A DNA stretch of 64,000 nucleotides from Streptomyces bambusae (GCF_020532645.1 NZ_JAJAUZ010000005.1:62001-126000), one strand, 5' to 3'; counted from the first letter of the stretch, positions 24,546 to 32,449 are shown. Notes: generated by a model from the sequence alone, not told the origin. Translations and numbers: made by a program.

Positions 24546-24989
24546 TCACTGCCCTTCGACGGTGCACGAGTACGGCTGCTCCCCGCGCGGGGTGCAGCCG
24601 GCGGCCGCCACCTTCCAGCCACCGCGGAACTGGGACAGGAAGAGGGTGTCGGCCGTGAGCTTGAGCAGCGCCTGCCGCCCGTACACCTCGGTGGTGCGGA
24701 CGGCGCCCCCTTGCGGCAGGTGCTGCCCGGGGAGCGCGTCCGGGCAGGGCTTCGACTCGTCCTGCTCCAGCCGGGCGCGGGTGGCGGGGACGAGCAGGGC
24801 GCAGGCCGCGCGGTGGTCGGCGGCCGCCAGCGCGCGTTCGAAGGCGGCTCCGGCGTCCCGGGCCCCGTCCCGGCGCCCGGCGGGAGCCCCGCAGCCGGCG
24901 AGGAGCACGGCCGCGGCGGCTCCGGCCAGGGCCCGCAGCGGCCAGGGCGGACCGGGGGCTCGGGCGGGCGGCGAGAGGGTGGTGGGCAT
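24546..24989 (-). CDS. Putative lipoprotein
   Basis: A 147-residue protein with a lipoprotein signal (LRALAGAAAAVLLAGC, Cys as the lipidation site). A NTF2-like segment follows: AFERALAAADHRAACALLVP, LFLSQFRGGWKVAAAGC. The layout resembles small secreted lipoproteins with a lumazine-binding/NTF2-like fold. Three bases before a micropeptide ORF and DUF6766, suggesting an envelope operon. Confidence 0.75.
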   Translation of the reverse strand: MPTTLSPPARAPGPPWPLRALAGAAAAVLLAGCGAPAGRRDGARDAGAAFERALAAADHRAACALLVPATRARLEQDESKPCPDALPGQHLPQGGAVRTTEVYGRQALLKLTADTLFLSQFRGGWKVAAAGCTPRGEQPYSCTVEGQ

Positions 24990-25161
24990 GACGGTCCCGT
25001 TTCTGCCGGGCGGCTCCTCGGCGGCGCGCCGCATGTGTCGCGGTGTTCCGTTCCCGGCCGAGGGCGGGTCGCCGCGGGCGGCGGGCGGAATGCACCCGTC
25101 TGCGGTACCCCGGCGGGTCAGCGGGCTGCGGCGGGTGGCCGGCCGGCGGGTCCTCGGGGGG

Positions 25162-25641
25162 TCAGCCCGGGAGGTGGGCGGTGGGCGGCAGCCAGGCGTC
25201 GCCGTCGTCCCGTTCGATGACGGCCGGGTCGGCGGCGAACACGTGGACGCTGACCGTCGGGCCCGCGTCGTGGGCGGCGCGCATACGGTGGTAGAAGGTC
25301 TCGTCGAAGCAGAACCCGGTACTCGGGCCGAATTCCCGGGTGTGCGGGGCGCTGCCGAGCCGGACCCGTTCGTGGGTGAGGGTGCCGCGGGCCACGTAGA
25401 CGGCGCCCCTGATGCCCTCGTGGTCGAGGTAGCAGGTGCCGGGCGGCATGTGGTGCCAGCCGACCGCCCAGACGCCCAGCGGGCCGGACCGGTACAGCAG
25501 GATCCAGCTGCGATCCTGCTGCGCGTCCGTCAGCCGCGGGCGCCAGCGCGTGTAGTCGCGTCCGACGTCGCAGGCGATCGTCAGCAGCTCCTCCGGCTCG
25601 GGCAGGACGCCGGAAGCTCTCGGGGCCGGTTGTCGCTCCAT
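25162..25641 (-). CDS. Cysteine dioxygenase-family cupin protein
   Basis: A 159-residue cupin. GWHHMPPGTCYLDHEG contributes the first-motif histidines, HERVRLG and FDETFYHRMRAAHDAGPTVS the later strand and His. The pattern fits the bacterial cysteine dioxygenase/thiol dioxygenase family, which oxidises a thiol to sulfinate using Fe(II). ATG 25641 was chosen; upstream in-frame codons are non-conserved. It stands alone. Confidence 0.72.
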   Translation of the reverse strand: MERQPAPRASGVLPEPEELLTIACDVGRDYTRWRPRLTDAQQDRSWILLYRSGPLGVWAVGWHHMPPGTCYLDHEGIRGAVYVARGTLTHERVRLGSAPHTREFGPSTGFCFDETFYHRMRAAHDAGPTVSVHVFAADPAVIERDDGDAWLPPTAHLPG

Positions 25642-26066
25642 TCCCTGCGACTGCCCCGGCGGCGGACGGCCCAAGCAGATGCGTCCGGGGCGGGGCGGCG
25701 GGGGCATGGCGTGACGGGGCGGCCGGCAGGGCTGCACAGGTCCGGCCGGACCGGCAGGAGGACTGCGCCGGCGCCGGGCACCGGCCGGAGCGCCCGCGGT
25801 GGACGCCGCGGGTCCGGACCAGTGGGAGGTTCCCGTGACGCCGCGGGCGGCACGTTCGCCCACTCCTGGACCGGAGGCGGCGGAGATCTGGCCGCCGAGG
25901 TGTTCCGTGCTTCTGAGGCCGGGAACGCGCGACGGGGCCTCACGGCCCGGCGCGGCTTCGCCCGGCGGATGCCGGCGCCGGGCCGAGTACCACCGCCGGG
26001 GCCGGGTACGCGCGCTTCGGGGACCGCCGCGGCAGGCCGGGCCCCATCCGGAGGAGGAGCGCACTC
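25642..26066. other. Divergent intergenic region, no gene seen
   Basis: About 425 bp between the cysteine dioxygenase-like gene (-) and DUF6328 (+). No ribosome-site-backed ORF, repeat or RNA structure was recognised; GGAGGAG near the end serves the DUF6328 start. Confidence 0.45.
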
Positions 26067-26699
26067 GTGCACGGCAAAGCGACGACCCGCAGCAAGAGCC
26101 CGCCGGAGTTCCCCGACGGGAGCCGGCCGGAAGGGGCCCGGGAGCGGGTGAACCGGCGGTGGGCCGAGATCCTGCAGGAGACGCGGGTCGCGCAGACCGG
26201 CGGGCAGATCCTGTTCGGGCTGCTGCTGAGCATCGCATTCACGGCCCGGTTCGACGCACTGACGGCGTTCGACCGCGCCCTGTACGTGGTCACGGTGGTC
26301 CTCGCGGCATCCTCCACGGCGGCGCTGATCGCACCGGTGGCGATCCACCGCTGCCTGCGGGGGCTGCGGCGCAAGCACGAGGTGGTCGAGGCCGCGGGGC
26401 GCATGATGGCCTGCGGCATCGTGCTGCTCGCGCTGACCATCGCGTGCACTTTGCTGCTCATCCTCGACGTCGTGCTGCCGCGGCCGCTCGCCCAGGTGAT
26501 CGTAGGGTTCGTCATGCTGTGGTTCGTCCTGTGCTGGTACGTGCTGCCGGTCCGGCTGCGGCGCCGGGCCCGGCCGCCGACCGGCCGGCGGGCGGCCCGC
26601 CGACGGGCGGCCGGCATCCGCGGGGCACGCGCCACGCGCCGGCTGCCCGGTGCCGGCGGTCCGGTGCTGGGCCCGGCAGCCGCGACGCGACGCCGGTGA
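26067..26699 (+). CDS. DUF6328 family membrane protein
   Basis: A 210-residue protein with a cytoplasmic N-terminus (RERVNRRWAEILQETRVAQTG), then four hydrophobic segments (GQILFGLLLSIAFTARF, ALYVVTVVLAASSTAALIAP, ACGIVLLALTIACTLLLIL, QVIVGFVMLWFVLCWYVLP) and a very arginine-rich tail. ETRVAQTGGQILFGLLL is the family hallmark. Function unknown. GTG start with GGAGGAG upstream. Confidence 0.85.
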   Translation: MHGKATTRSKSPPEFPDGSRPEGARERVNRRWAEILQETRVAQTGGQILFGLLLSIAFTARFDALTAFDRALYVVTVVLAASSTAALIAPVAIHRCLRGLRRKHEVVEAAGRMMACGIVLLALTIACTLLLILDVVLPRPLAQVIVGFVMLWFVLCWYVLPVRLRRRARPPTGRRAARRRAAGIRGARATRRLPGAGGPVLGPAAATRRR

Positions 26700-26745
26700 G
26701 GGGCTGCGCCGTGCTTCAGCGGCGCGGACGGGGGCAGGGGCGGGT

Positions 26746-27486
26746 ATGGAGACCACGAGCAGCACGGGCGCAACCGGCTTCGAGCTGGTGACCATCGATT
26801 TCCTCGGCGACGGGCTCACACGGATCGGCGTACCGGTCGACGGTGAACCGGCGGCCGGGCCTCTCGGCATCCCCGCGGGCACGGTGATCACCGTCGCGTT
26901 GACGTTCCGGCTGCACGCGGCCGCCACCGGCCTGGCGTTCACCGAAGTCCGCTCGCGGGACGGCGTGGTGCTGTCGACGGCGCGCACGCCGCTCGGCAGC
27001 TACCGCGCCGGTGGCCCGTACGAGGTCCGCCTGCCGCCCGAGCGGGTGCCGAACAGCCGCGCCGATGCCGTGACGTACGAGGTGACGGGCACGTTCACGG
27101 ATGCGGCGGGCCGGGTGCTGGCCGAGGAGCGGCACTGCATCCGGATCCTGCCCCCGCCCCCCGCCGGCGGCGGGCATCGTACGGCGGCGGGCGAGGGCCG
27201 GGGGCGGAGGGTTTTCCGTCCGCATGCCCGGCCCCATCCCGGGGAGACGCACCACATGAACGGCAACCTTCCCGACCCCGATCCCCGTCCCGCTTCCGGC
27301 CTGCCCGGCGGAGTCCGCGTACCGCCCGGCGAGACGCCGCCCGCCGAGTCGGGCACCGGCCCGGCCACCGGCCCCTACCGTCCGATCGTGCGCGGCTGGG
27401 GCAAGGGCCCGCTTGCCGCCATCATTGCCCTCGCGGTGATCGTGGCCCTGTTCTTCCTGGCCTACGGCATCGTGGTGGCCCTTTGA
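26746..27486 (+). CDS. RhoGDI-like beta-sandwich domain continuing in frame into a DUF6480 membrane anchor
   Basis: One uninterrupted 246-codon frame. Residues ~10-140 align by eye with eukaryotic Rho GDP-dissociation inhibitors: IPAGTVITVALTFRLHAA matches the 'L.EG..Y.IKISF.V' strand, TGLAFTEVRSRDGVVL matches 'SG.KY.....R.GV', TPLGSYRAGGPYEVRLP matches 'M.GSYGP..EEYEF', and VTYEVTGTFTDAAGRV matches 'Y...S.FTDDD'. A proline/arginine linker follows, then residues 171-246, which look like a complete DUF6480 protein with a terminal helix (LAAIIALAVIVALFFLAYG). No stop separates them. Either a tail-anchored fusion or two genes whose stop was lost. Confidence 0.6.
   Translation: METTSSTGATGFELVTIDFLGDGLTRIGVPVDGEPAAGPLGIPAGTVITVALTFRLHAAATGLAFTEVRSRDGVVLSTARTPLGSYRAGGPYEVRLPPERVPNSRADAVTYEVTGTFTDAAGRVLAEERHCIRILPPPPAGGGHRTAAGEGRGRRVFRPHARPHPGETHHMNGNLPDPDPRPASGLPGGVRVPPGETPPAESGTGPATGPYRPIVRGWGKGPLAAIIALAVIVALFFLAYGIVVAL
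27256..27486 (+). CDS. DUF6480 family protein (internal in-frame start)
   Basis: ATG 27256 has its own GGGGAGACGCACCAC ribosome site and begins MNGNLPDPDPRPASGLPGG, the usual DUF6480 start, followed by RVPPGETPPAESGTG and one C-terminal helix. This 76-residue product may be made separately from, or instead of, the 246-residue fusion that shares its frame. The downstream gene starts 12 bp after its stop. Confidence 0.6.
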   Translation: MNGNLPDPDPRPASGLPGGVRVPPGETPPAESGTGPATGPYRPIVRGWGKGPLAAIIALAVIVALFFLAYGIVVAL

Positions 27487-27497
27487 AGGGAGTCCGC

Positions 27498-27866
27498 ATG
27501 ACCAGCACCGAAGTGACGGTCGTGCTCGGCGACTGTGCGGAGACGGACGCGCGGGCCGTGCTGGCCGCGCTGGGCGAGGCGTTCCCGTCGGCAGAGGGGC
27601 CGGCCGGCCCGGCCGCCGGCGGGGGCGGCGCGACCGTGTGGACGTCCGTCTTCGACGTGGCGGCCCCCGGCGGGCACTCACCGGCCGGGCCGGTGCCGCT
27701 GGGCCGTCCGGTGACCGTGGAGGCGCAGGGCGGCTACGGTGCCGTGGACCGGCTCCTGGCCGAACTGGCTGCGGTGTTCGCCGTCGAGGACCAGGGGACG
27801 GCCGCCGGCGACCAGGAGAAGGACGTCCACCTGCGGCTCCGGTCGCGGGCCTCGCAGAACGCGTAG
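27498..27866 (+). CDS. Hypothetical protein
   Basis: A 122-residue soluble protein (MTSTEVTVVLGDCAETDARA, then AVDRLLAELAAVFAVEDQG and EKDVHLRLRSRA). The pattern suggests an alpha/beta fold with a glycine-rich loop; I do not recognise a family. ATG 27498 with GAAGGGAGTCCGC upstream. It is 11 bp after the RhoGDI-like/DUF6480 frame and probably co-transcribed. Confidence 0.65.
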   Translation: MTSTEVTVVLGDCAETDARAVLAALGEAFPSAEGPAGPAAGGGGATVWTSVFDVAAPGGHSPAGPVPLGRPVTVEAQGGYGAVDRLLAELAAVFAVEDQGTAAGDQEKDVHLRLRSRASQNA

Positions 27867-27891
27867 CCGCGGGCTGCCCGCCGGCCCGGCC

Positions 27892-27946
27892 GGCACCGCG
27901 GTGGGCGCCTCCGTCGCGCATGGCGGAGGCGCCCGACCGCGGTGCC
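27892..27946. terminator. 22-bp hairpin between convergent genes
   Basis: GGCACCGCGGT plus GGGCGCCTCCG (27892-27913) pairs with CGGAGGCGCCC and ACCGCGGTGCC (27924-27946) with one unpaired G at 27935. It separates the convergent hypothetical gene and CBS gene and can terminate both strands. Confidence 0.8.
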
Positions 27947-27948
27947 GG

Positions 27949-28404
27949 TCAGCCCGGTCGGCGCTCCACGCGCCGGTCGTCCGGCGGGGTGTCCGGTGCC
28001 GCACGGCTGATGTCGGCCAGCGCCGAGCCCGGGTCGCGCTCCACGGCGAGGTCCCCGAGGCTGACGATGCCGACGACGTGGCCGTCGTCCATCACGGGCA
28101 GCCGACGGACGGCGAACTGCCGCATCAGGTCCACGGCCGCGGACACCGGGTCCCGGGGGCGGACGCTGACGGGCCCGGGGGTACAGGTCTGCCCCACCGT
28201 GACCTGCTCCGGTTCGAATCCCTCGGCGACCGCCCGTACGACGATGTCCCGGTCGGTCAGGATCCCGACGACCTGCTCCCCGTAGGCGACGACCACGTCT
28301 CCGATGTCGCGGTCACGCATGGCCCTGGCCGCCTCCGCGAGCGAGGCGGCGGGGCGCACCGTGGCGACGCCGGGCGTCATCACGTCCTGGACGAGCACTG
28401 TCAT
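27949..28404 (-). CDS. CBS-domain pair protein
   Basis: A 151-residue protein consisting of two CBS motifs: VQDVMTPGVATVRPAASLAE ... VVGILTDRDIVVRAVAEG, and PVSVRPRDPVSAAVDLM ... HVVGIVSLGDLAVE. Stand-alone CBS pairs bind adenosine nucleotides and act as energy or stress sensors. ATG 28404 has a GGAGGGAGCC leader. No partner is adjacent. Confidence 0.9.
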   Translation of the reverse strand: MTVLVQDVMTPGVATVRPAASLAEAARAMRDRDIGDVVVAYGEQVVGILTDRDIVVRAVAEGFEPEQVTVGQTCTPGPVSVRPRDPVSAAVDLMRQFAVRRLPVMDDGHVVGIVSLGDLAVERDPGSALADISRAAPDTPPDDRRVERRPG

Positions 28405-28558
28405 GGCTCCCTCCTTTCGGCGGTACCCGGACCGGACCTCCCGGTGCCGGTGCCGGGCGGCTACCCGCCCCGGCCGCCGCCATGCTGCGCGGGCAGTGCC
28501 GGGCGCCATGGCGGCGGGGTCGTTTGTGGCGGCCGCGCACCTGGGCCGGGGCGGGACG

Positions 28559-28580
28559 GGTGCCTAGCCTCCCTGGCACC
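28559..28580. promoter_or_regulatory. Inverted repeat with embedded -10-like TAGCCT upstream of PHA depolymerase
   Basis: GGTGCC and GGCACC flank a 10-nt spacer that begins TAGCCT (28565-28570), a good match to a TANNNT -10 element, 26-47 bp before the depolymerase ATG. The repeat would place an operator across the promoter. No clear -35 was found. Confidence 0.4.
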
Positions 28581-28605
28581 GCAGTGTCGTGTGCCTGGAG
28601 GTTCC

Positions 28606-30264
28606 ATGAGCCCGTCCGACGCCGTCCGGTTCCGCCGGGCCGCATCCCGTGCCCCGTTCCCGCGGCTCCGCCGGTGGGTCGTGCTGATGCTGGTGGTCTG
28701 CACGGCCCACCTCGCCGTGCCGGCCGGCGGGGCGGTGGCCGTGCCGGTGACGGTGACGGTGCCGGTGCCGGTCGCCGCCGGGGAGCTGGGGGCGTACCGG
28801 GCCGGGGCGGTGTACAGCGCCGGGGTGTCGTCCGGCGGGTACATGGCGACGCAGCTGCACGTCGCGTACTCCGGTACGTTCGCCGGTTCCGCGGCCTTCG
28901 CCTCCGGCCCGTACGGCTGTGCGCGCAACGACCTGTCCACGGCGCTGTACGCATGTATGGACACCGTGCAGGACCTCCGGCCGGCCGAGCTGGAGCAGAC
29001 CGCCCGCAGCTGGTCGGCGCAGGGCCTGGTGGATCCGGTGGCGAACCTGGCCGGTGATCCGGTGTACGTCTTCAGCGGTTCGGGCGACCCGACGGTGAAG
29101 CGGCCGGTGGCGGACGCGCTGGCCGCGTTCTACGGCCGGTTCGGCGCCCGGGTCCGGTACGACGACACGACGGCGGCCGGGCACGCCTGGATCAGCCCGC
29201 GGGGCCCGAACTCCTGCACGGTCACGCAGAATCCGTGGCTGAACGACTGCGGCATCGACGCCGAGGGGGACCTGCTGGGCCACCTCCTCGGGCCGGTCGC
29301 CGCACCGGCCGCCCACCCGGCCGGCACTCTGGTCCGGTTCGACCAGAACAGGTACGCCCCCGGCGGGGCGGCGAAGCCGGTGTCGATGGACGAGCAGGGC
29401 TTCCTGTACGTGCCGGCCGGCTGCGCGGCGGGCGCGGAGTGCCGGCTGGTGGTCGCCCTGCACGGCTGCAAGCAGGGCCACTCGTACCAGGGGTTCGGGA
29501 CGCGGTTCGTGGAGAACGCCTACCTCAACGAGTACGCCGACACGAACGACCTGCTCGTGCTGTACCCGCAGGCGGTGCCGACGGCGACACCGGACAATCC
29601 CAACGGCTGCTGGAACTGGTGGGGTTACCTCGGCGATCCGGCGTACGCCCGGCACGGCGGCCGGCAGCTGGAGACGGTGATGAACATGGTCCGGGAGCTG
29701 CGCGGCAGGGGTGTTCCCCCGGGACCGGAGCGGGTGGTCATCGCGAGCACCGACGCGCAGGACGGCTACGTGAAGGCCGCTGCCGACGGCTCGGGCGCGG
29801 TGCCGGGCACCCTGGAGGACGTGTACGGGCTGGCCGTCGGCCGCGGCAGCGACGGCAGGTTCAACCGGGCGGTGCTGTCGTTCGACACGTCGCTCATCCC
29901 GGCCGGGCGGGAGGTCACCCGGGCCTGGGTGACGGTGACGCGCAGCGGCGGGTCCGGCGACCCGTGGTCGCTGCCGGCCGGGAACCGGCTGCTCGCCGAT
30001 GTCCGGACGGGCTGCTTCGGCGGGAGCTGCGCGGTGGAGGGTGCGGACTGGGCGGCTGCGGCGACCGCGGCGGGGGCTGCGGAGATCGGGTCCTTCGCGG
30101 CCGGCCCGGAGGACTCCACCGACGTGTCGGCGGCAGGTCTGGCCGCCCTCGCCCGCTCCGGCACCACGCAGATCCGGCTCCGGTTCCAGTCCGGCCAGAC
30201 GGCCACCGCGTACGCCTTCCTCAACCGGGACTCCCAGGCGACGCTGACGGTCGAGTACCGCTGA
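28606..30264 (+). CDS. Secreted short-chain-length polyhydroxyalkanoate depolymerase with C-terminal DNRLRE-like domain
   Basis: A 552-residue protein with a long signal peptide (RRWVVLMLVVCTAHLAVPAG). The alpha/beta-hydrolase domain carries a lipase box AGVSSGGYMATQ (Ser75), FSGSGDPT for the catalytic Asp, and TTAAGHAWIS for the His. CKQGHSYQGF and DNPNGCWNWWGY are also typical of type-2 extracellular PHA depolymerases. Residues ~385-552 form a separate beta-rich module (STDAQDGYVKAAADGSGAVP ... RAVLSFDTSLIPAGREVTRA ... TAYAFLNRDSQATLTVEYR) like the DNRLRE/CBM96-type repeats of secreted actinobacterial proteins. Likely degrades polyhydroxybutyrate outside the cell. GGAGGTTCC precedes the ATG. 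Confidence 0.83.
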   Translation: MSPSDAVRFRRAASRAPFPRLRRWVVLMLVVCTAHLAVPAGGAVAVPVTVTVPVPVAAGELGAYRAGAVYSAGVSSGGYMATQLHVAYSGTFAGSAAFASGPYGCARNDLSTALYACMDTVQDLRPAELEQTARSWSAQGLVDPVANLAGDPVYVFSGSGDPTVKRPVADALAAFYGRFGARVRYDDTTAAGHAWISPRGPNSCTVTQNPWLNDCGIDAEGDLLGHLLGPVAAPAAHPAGTLVRFDQNRYAPGGAAKPVSMDEQGFLYVPAGCAAGAECRLVVALHGCKQGHSYQGFGTRFVENAYLNEYADTNDLLVLYPQAVPTATPDNPNGCWNWWGYLGDPAYARHGGRQLETVMNMVRELRGRGVPPGPERVVIASTDAQDGYVKAAADGSGAVPGTLEDVYGLAVGRGSDGRFNRAVLSFDTSLIPAGREVTRAWVTVTRSGGSGDPWSLPAGNRLLADVRTGCFGGSCAVEGADWAAAATAAGAAEIGSFAAGPEDSTDVSAAGLAALARSGTTQIRLRFQSGQTATAYAFLNRDSQATLTVEYR

Positions 30265-30373
30265 GCCGGGCCGCTCACACCGCCTGCGGGCCGGTGGCGG
30301 GCCGCTGACGGGGGGCCGGTGGCGGGGGCTGCCGTGAGGGCCCGCCGTCGGGGGCTGCCGTCGGGGGCCGGCG

Positions 30374-31465
30374 TCAGCGCCCGCGGGCCGCGGCCCGGTC
30401 CGCTGCGTCGAAGCGGGCGAGGGCCAGCGCGCCGGGCCGGACGGCGCGTTCCAGGGCGGCGGCGAGGCCTGCGTCCAGCCCGCCGACCGCTTCGGCGGAC
30501 TCCTCCAGGACGTCCCGGACGATCTCCTCGGCGACCTCGCGGGCGGGGGTGCGGGGTCCCGTCTTGCTCACGGCGGCCGCGGCGCGGGCGGGCGTGAGCA
30601 GCGAGGTGACCTGGCCGAGGAGCCAGCCGGGCACACCGGCGGCACCCTCGGGCGGCACCGTGTGGGGGCGCGCGCCGTCGAAGCGGTCGTCCTCCGCGAA
30701 GGCGGGGTGCTTCACCTTGGCGACCGGGCGCGGTCCGGTGCCCGCCGCCGGGCCGGTCCCGCCGGCAGACGCCGCAGCGGCGTCGGGGTCCTGCGACCAC
30801 CACTCCCCCGCGGGTTTGACGACGAATCCCTCGGCCGCGTTGTCCGCCAGCCCGGGCAGGCCCAGCAGGGCCGGCACCCGGGTCGGGAACACCGGGCTGC
30901 GGTCCTGTACGCGGTCGAGCGGGCCTCGGGCGAGCAGCGGGGCGCAGTGCAGACCGGCGGTGTGCGCGGCCTCCCGCAGGGTCCGGTCGGCGACCCAGAG
31001 CAGGCCGCCGGGGGTGCCGATCGCCGCGTCGAACGGCAGCCAGAGGAGGCCCGGCGCATACCAGACTCCGGTCTGCACGGGCTCGGCCGCGGGCTCCGGT
31101 GGCACGTCCGGGTGCGGGTAGCGGCCGCCGGCGAGTTCGCCGTAGACCGTGACCGGGGCCGAGGCGGGCGCTCCGTGCCGCCGGCGCAGGACGGCGGCGC
31201 AGCGGTCCGCGGCGACGGCCAGCGCGGGCCAGATCCGCCCGACGCCGAAGAAGTCGTCGAGCCCGCTCTCCCCGAGCAGCCGGCGCCGCTTCGCCGGGCG
31301 GACCCCGGCGGCGTCGCACAGCACGGCGAAGTTCGCGCCGTGGACCTTCTCCAGGGCGGCCCACTCCCGGACCCGCGCCCCGCCGAGCCGGACCCGGGAA
31401 GGGATCTTCGGGTACGGCACCCACAGAGGGTCGGGGACCCCGGGCCGCGGGGCTGCGTGGCTCAT
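30374..31465 (-). CDS. Rnl2-type RNA ligase
   Basis: A 363-residue protein with the nucleotidyltransferase motifs of the T4 Rnl2 family: motif I ALEKVHGANFAVL (adenylated Lys40), VYGELAGGRYPHP for motif III, APLLARG, AEGFVVKPAGEWW for motif IV and VAKVKHPAFAEDD for motif V. About 100 further residues form a helical C-terminal domain, as in full-length Rnl2 proteins. It should join a 3'-OH to a 5'-phosphate in duplex RNA. GGAGGACCG precedes ATG 31465. It stands alone, with an 8-copy GGGGC repeat 30 bp upstream. Confidence 0.83.
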   Translation of the reverse strand: MSHAAPRPGVPDPLWVPYPKIPSRVRLGGARVREWAALEKVHGANFAVLCDAAGVRPAKRRRLLGESGLDDFFGVGRIWPALAVAADRCAAVLRRRHGAPASAPVTVYGELAGGRYPHPDVPPEPAAEPVQTGVWYAPGLLWLPFDAAIGTPGGLLWVADRTLREAAHTAGLHCAPLLARGPLDRVQDRSPVFPTRVPALLGLPGLADNAAEGFVVKPAGEWWSQDPDAAAASAGGTGPAAGTGPRPVAKVKHPAFAEDDRFDGARPHTVPPEGAAGVPGWLLGQVTSLLTPARAAAAVSKTGPRTPAREVAEEIVRDVLEESAEAVGGLDAGLAAALERAVRPGALALARFDAADRAAARGR

Positions 31466-31494
31466 CGGTCCTCCGTCGGACGCAGTGGTCGGGT

Positions 31495-31534
31495 GGGGCG
31501 GGGCGGGGCGGGGCGGGGCGGGGCGGGGCGGGGC
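31495..31534. repeat. Eight tandem GGGGC pentanucleotides
   Basis: Eight uninterrupted GGGGC units on the plus strand, directly upstream of the RNA ligase start. The G strand can form stacked G-quadruplexes and the tract is prone to slippage, so it could modulate ligase expression. Confidence 0.9.
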
Positions 31535-31699
31535 AGCCGATCGTAGCGGCCGGATGCGGGGACGGCCTGCGGTTTTCCCGCGGGAGGAGGGCAGCCGGCC
31601 AACCGGCCGGGCGGGGTGCGCCCTTGACGGCCCGCACCGCCTCCGGGACTCTGCGTACGGGCGTCGGGGGGCGCCCCACGGTGACGAGGGGGGACACTC

Positions 31700-32293
31700 A
31701 TGCCACTCACGACCGATCTGGCCGAGGCACTGAAGCTGCCGTCCGGCAGTGCCAACCAGCTGGCCCATCTGGGCCGCCTCTGGCACGCCTACGTGTGGCT
31801 GGAGAAGGACACGACGACGGCGACCGACGCGCGGACCAGGATCTGCGAGGCCGTCAACGGGCAGCTCGCCACGGCGAAGATCAAGATCACCCGCGGCTTC
31901 CAGGCGTACGACCCGGTGGTCCGGCGCGGCCGGCCCAAGCGGTACGTCGCGCTCGCGGCGACGATGTCCGGCGGCACCGACGGCGGCGCCGGGCACGCCA
32001 CGGCCATCATCGAATGGATCAAGGGCAGCCGGGTGCTGTCCGCCCTGCCGGAGGCGGCGCAGGAGTTCGTGGTCATCACGCACTTCGCCGAACTGGGGCG
32101 CGGCTACGGCTCGGAGCTCGACGCCCTGTACAAGCGCCTCGTGGAGATCGCCCAGACCGGCTCGGCGGTGAAGTCCAAGGCGCTGTGGGGGGACTTGGCC
32201 ACGAAGTGGTCGCCGGTCCTGACGTACAAGGAGGACTCCTCGACCGACTGGGACCCGGAGAAGGACGGCGACACCGAGATGTCGAAGGACTGA
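31700..32293 (+). CDS. Hypothetical protein
   Basis: A 197-residue soluble, helix-rich protein: MPLTTDLAEALKLPSGSANQ, LAHLGRLWHAYVWLEKDTTT, a basic strand (KIKITRGFQAYDPVVRRGRP) and HATAIIEWIKGSRVLSALPE, ending with an acidic tail (DSSTDWDPEKDGDTEMSKD). I do not recognise a family. GAGGGGGGACACTC precedes the ATG. It is divergent from the Rnl2-type ligase and followed by a strong hairpin. Confidence 0.7.
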   Translation: MPLTTDLAEALKLPSGSANQLAHLGRLWHAYVWLEKDTTTATDARTRICEAVNGQLATAKIKITRGFQAYDPVVRRGRPKRYVALAATMSGGTDGGAGHATAIIEWIKGSRVLSALPEAAQEFVVITHFAELGRGYGSELDALYKRLVEIAQTGSAVKSKALWGDLATKWSPVLTYKEDSSTDWDPEKDGDTEMSKD

Positions 32294-32304
32294 CGGGCCC
32301 GGTG

Positions 32305-32332
32305 GCAGCGGCGGCGGGTGCGCCGCCGCTGC
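32305..32332 (+). terminator. 12-bp hairpin after hypothetical gene
   Basis: GCAGCGGCGGCG (32305-32316) pairs with 32321-32332 around GGTG, twelve bases after the stop at 32293. Confidence 0.7.
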
Positions 32333-32345
32333 GGCGTCCCCCGGC

Positions 32346-32408
32346 CCCGTCCACCCCGTCCGCCCCGTCCGCCCGGTCCGCCCCGTCCACCCCGTCCGCC
32401 CCGTCCGC
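32346..32408. repeat. Seven tandem copies of a 9-bp unit
   Basis: Consensus CCCGTCCGC repeated seven times, with one-base changes in copies 1, 4 and 5, immediately after the terminator hairpin and before the next gene. Noncoding; likely variable in copy number. Confidence 0.85.
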
Positions 32409-32449
32409 GGCACGTGTGACCATCTCATGATCGGTTCGTTGACCGCGGT

